Positions 7,140 to 7,617 of a DNA stretch of 7,617 nucleotides are shown here, one piece after another (within the stretch, counting starts at the first letter, position 1; the number at the start of each line of letters is the position of its first letter). The stretch covers positions 1 through 7,617 of the forward strand of contig JAKAML010000056.1 in assembly GCA_021812845.1 (NCBI GenBank), in the 5' to 3' direction. The translations under genes were made by a program, and so were the position numbers. Source of the DNA: Pseudomonadota bacterium. GTDB taxonomy: Bacteria; Pseudomonadota; Alphaproteobacteria; Rhizobiales; Hyphomicrobiaceae. The notes beneath the pieces were generated by a model. The model ran no database searches. It saw only the letters and a program-made list of their open reading frames with translations, and had not been told where the DNA came from.

Positions 7140-7170
7140 CATCGGACGCATCCGCCGAAAAAGTCCGATG
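7140..7170. repeat. Perfect 8-bp inverted repeat CATCGGAC/GTCCGATG, 15-nt spacer
   Basis: The arms are at 7140-7147 and 7163-7170 with no mismatch. The spacer ends in AAAAA, giving TTTTT inside the loop on the - strand, so this is not a standard terminator. A third copy of the TCGGAC core lies at 7131-7136. The arms could be paired operator half-sites or a leader hairpin. Confidence 0.5.
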
Positions 7171-7302
7171 CTGGGCCGAGACCTTGGTCCTACTCCGAAC
7201 GACGGCGATCAGGTCGCGCCTGCCGGACCAGCACCGCCGCCGCGCCGCTCGGCGACCGGCGCGCGACGTGTCCGAGCGTGGCGCACACGCCGGCGAGACG
7301 TA

Positions 7303-7314
7303 GGGCCCGGGCCC
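7303..7314. repeat. Perfect 12-bp palindrome GGGCCCGGGCCC
   Basis: The sequence is fully self-complementary with no loop. It lies about 125 bases upstream of the strong Shine-Dalgarno at 7430. In GC-rich DNA such palindromes can arise by chance, so the functional meaning is uncertain. Confidence 0.4.
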
Positions 7315-7429
7315 ACGGCGCACCGTCTTTCTAGTGGCGGTCATCACCACAAGTAGCTGTGAGGCGCCACGATGCCCTCTGCTACGCTCGTTCCGGCAGA
7401 CAGCACCGGCTGACGCGCCGGCCCTGCAC

Positions 7430-7434
7430 GGAGG
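7430..7434 (+). promoter_or_regulatory. Strong Shine-Dalgarno GGAGG before ATG 7441
   Basis: GGAGG is followed by six bases and then ATG at 7441. That ATG opens a frame with no stop to the window edge, in phase with the RmlC-like start at 7567. The 42 codons between are Arg/Ser/Pro-rich and look noncoding. The site may mark the true start of an extended protein, or be coincidental. Confidence 0.45.
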
Positions 7435-7566
7435 CCAGGAATGCGACCAGACCACGATCGGACGTGCCCGAATGCGATGTCGCTCGCCAGCGGCCGGTCC
7501 GATGGTCGAGCCGATAGCCGCCCGCACCGGCCCCTGCGCCGCCACGCCAGCTTACGGCGACCGGAC

Positions 7567-7617
7567 ATGATCGTTCGCGAGACACGCTTCGCCCACGTAC
7601 ACCTGATCGAGCCGACC
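7567..7617 (+). CDS. rmlC: Probable dTDP-4-dehydrorhamnose 3,5-epimerase, N-terminal fragment (3'-truncated)
   Basis: Only 17 codons are visible, running off the right edge. The peptide MIVRETRFAHVHLIEPT lines up without gaps with the start of RmlC/RfbC as I remember it for enteric enzymes (M-I-V, then T at 6, V at 11, and E-P at 15-16). The usual next element, a DERG-like motif, falls beyond the window. RmlC is a cupin-fold cytoplasmic enzyme that epimerises C3 and C5 of the 4-keto sugar in dTDP-L-rhamnose synthesis. That fits a polysaccharide locus with a rhamnosyltransferase-like GT2. No Shine-Dalgarno precedes 7567. The frame is open back to an ATG at 7441 that has a strong one, so the start is uncertain: 7567 is chosen because homology begins there and RmlC rarely has N-terminal extensions. 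The identification rests on a very short match. Confidence 0.5.
   Translation, partial: MIVRETRFAHVHLIEPT

Larger units (their letters stand above)
6787..7440. other. Long divergent intergenic region without a supported gene
   Basis: Between the - strand regulator and the right-edge gene no frame shows family motifs or the codon bias of the real genes here. Short open frames on both strands translate to Arg/Pro/Ser-rich, patternless peptides. The region is less GC-extreme than the coding parts and contains several dyads: CCGCCGGCGG (6892-6901), ACGGATCCGT (6913-6922), the dyads around 7094-7170 and a 12-bp palindrome at 7303-7314. GGATCCG occurs twice, 40 bases apart (6915 and 6955). As it lies between diverging genes it should hold their promoters, but no clear -35/-10 or -24/-12 pair was found. 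Confidence 0.5.

Noticed and set aside
7099..7545. 148-codon - strand open frame in the right-hand intergenic region
   Set aside because: Arg/Ser-rich product, no family resemblance, no suitable ribosome-binding site identified, and it runs antisense across the start of the right-edge frame.

Overview
The window is GC-rich (by eye about 70%, with a strong G/C preference at third codon positions). It looks like a stretch of alphaproteobacterial chromosome, probably Hyphomicrobiales/Rhizobiales. That placement rests on base composition, the style of the proteins and the FixJ/NarL-type regulator; no rRNA or other marker gene is present to confirm it. No tRNA, rRNA, insertion sequence, integrase or CRISPR array was seen.

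Positions 1-5887 are part of a surface-polysaccharide (exopolysaccharide or O-antigen) gene cluster of the Wzx/Wzy type. The left edge holds the 3' part of an O-antigen polymerase/ligase-like membrane protein gene (+, ends 1158). A GT4/GT-B-like glycosyltransferase gene on the - strand (2406 to 1183) converges on it, with only 24 bp between the stops. A divergent control region (about 2407-2593) separates that gene from a tight three-gene + strand operon: a GT2 glycosyltransferase of the rhamnosyltransferase type (2594-3604), a StrF-like GT2-type protein (3606-4535) and a Wzx-type flippase (4532-5887). The second gene starts one base after the first stops. The second and third overlap by ATGA, and each downstream start has a well-placed Shine-Dalgarno sequence.

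The inferred division of labour is that the three glycosyltransferases build a lipid-linked repeat unit in the cytoplasm, the flippase moves it across the inner membrane, and the polymerase/ligase-like protein joins units or transfers the chain in the periplasm. No initiating sugar-phosphate transferase, Wza/Wzb/Wzc export gene or polysaccharide-modifying enzyme is visible, so the locus must extend beyond the window, certainly to the left.

A NarL/FixJ-type regulator on the - strand (6771-6010) converges on the flippase gene. Its DNA-binding half looks intact, but all the receiver positions normally needed for phosphorylation are replaced, including Asp to Glu at the phosphoacceptor position. 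It therefore looks like a phosphorylation-independent pseudo-receiver regulator.

From 6772 to about 7566 no convincing gene is seen. This long divergent region carries inverted repeats, a local cluster of TCGGAC motifs and a 12-bp palindrome. At the right edge (7567 onward) the first 17 codons of a gene resemble the N-terminus of RmlC/RfbC (dTDP-4-dehydrorhamnose 3,5-epimerase). If so, a dTDP-rhamnose supply gene lies beside the cluster, which fits the rhamnosyltransferase-like GT2. The strongest item for follow-up is the pseudo-receiver regulator with its unusually structured upstream region. Nothing here is clearly a wholly new system.
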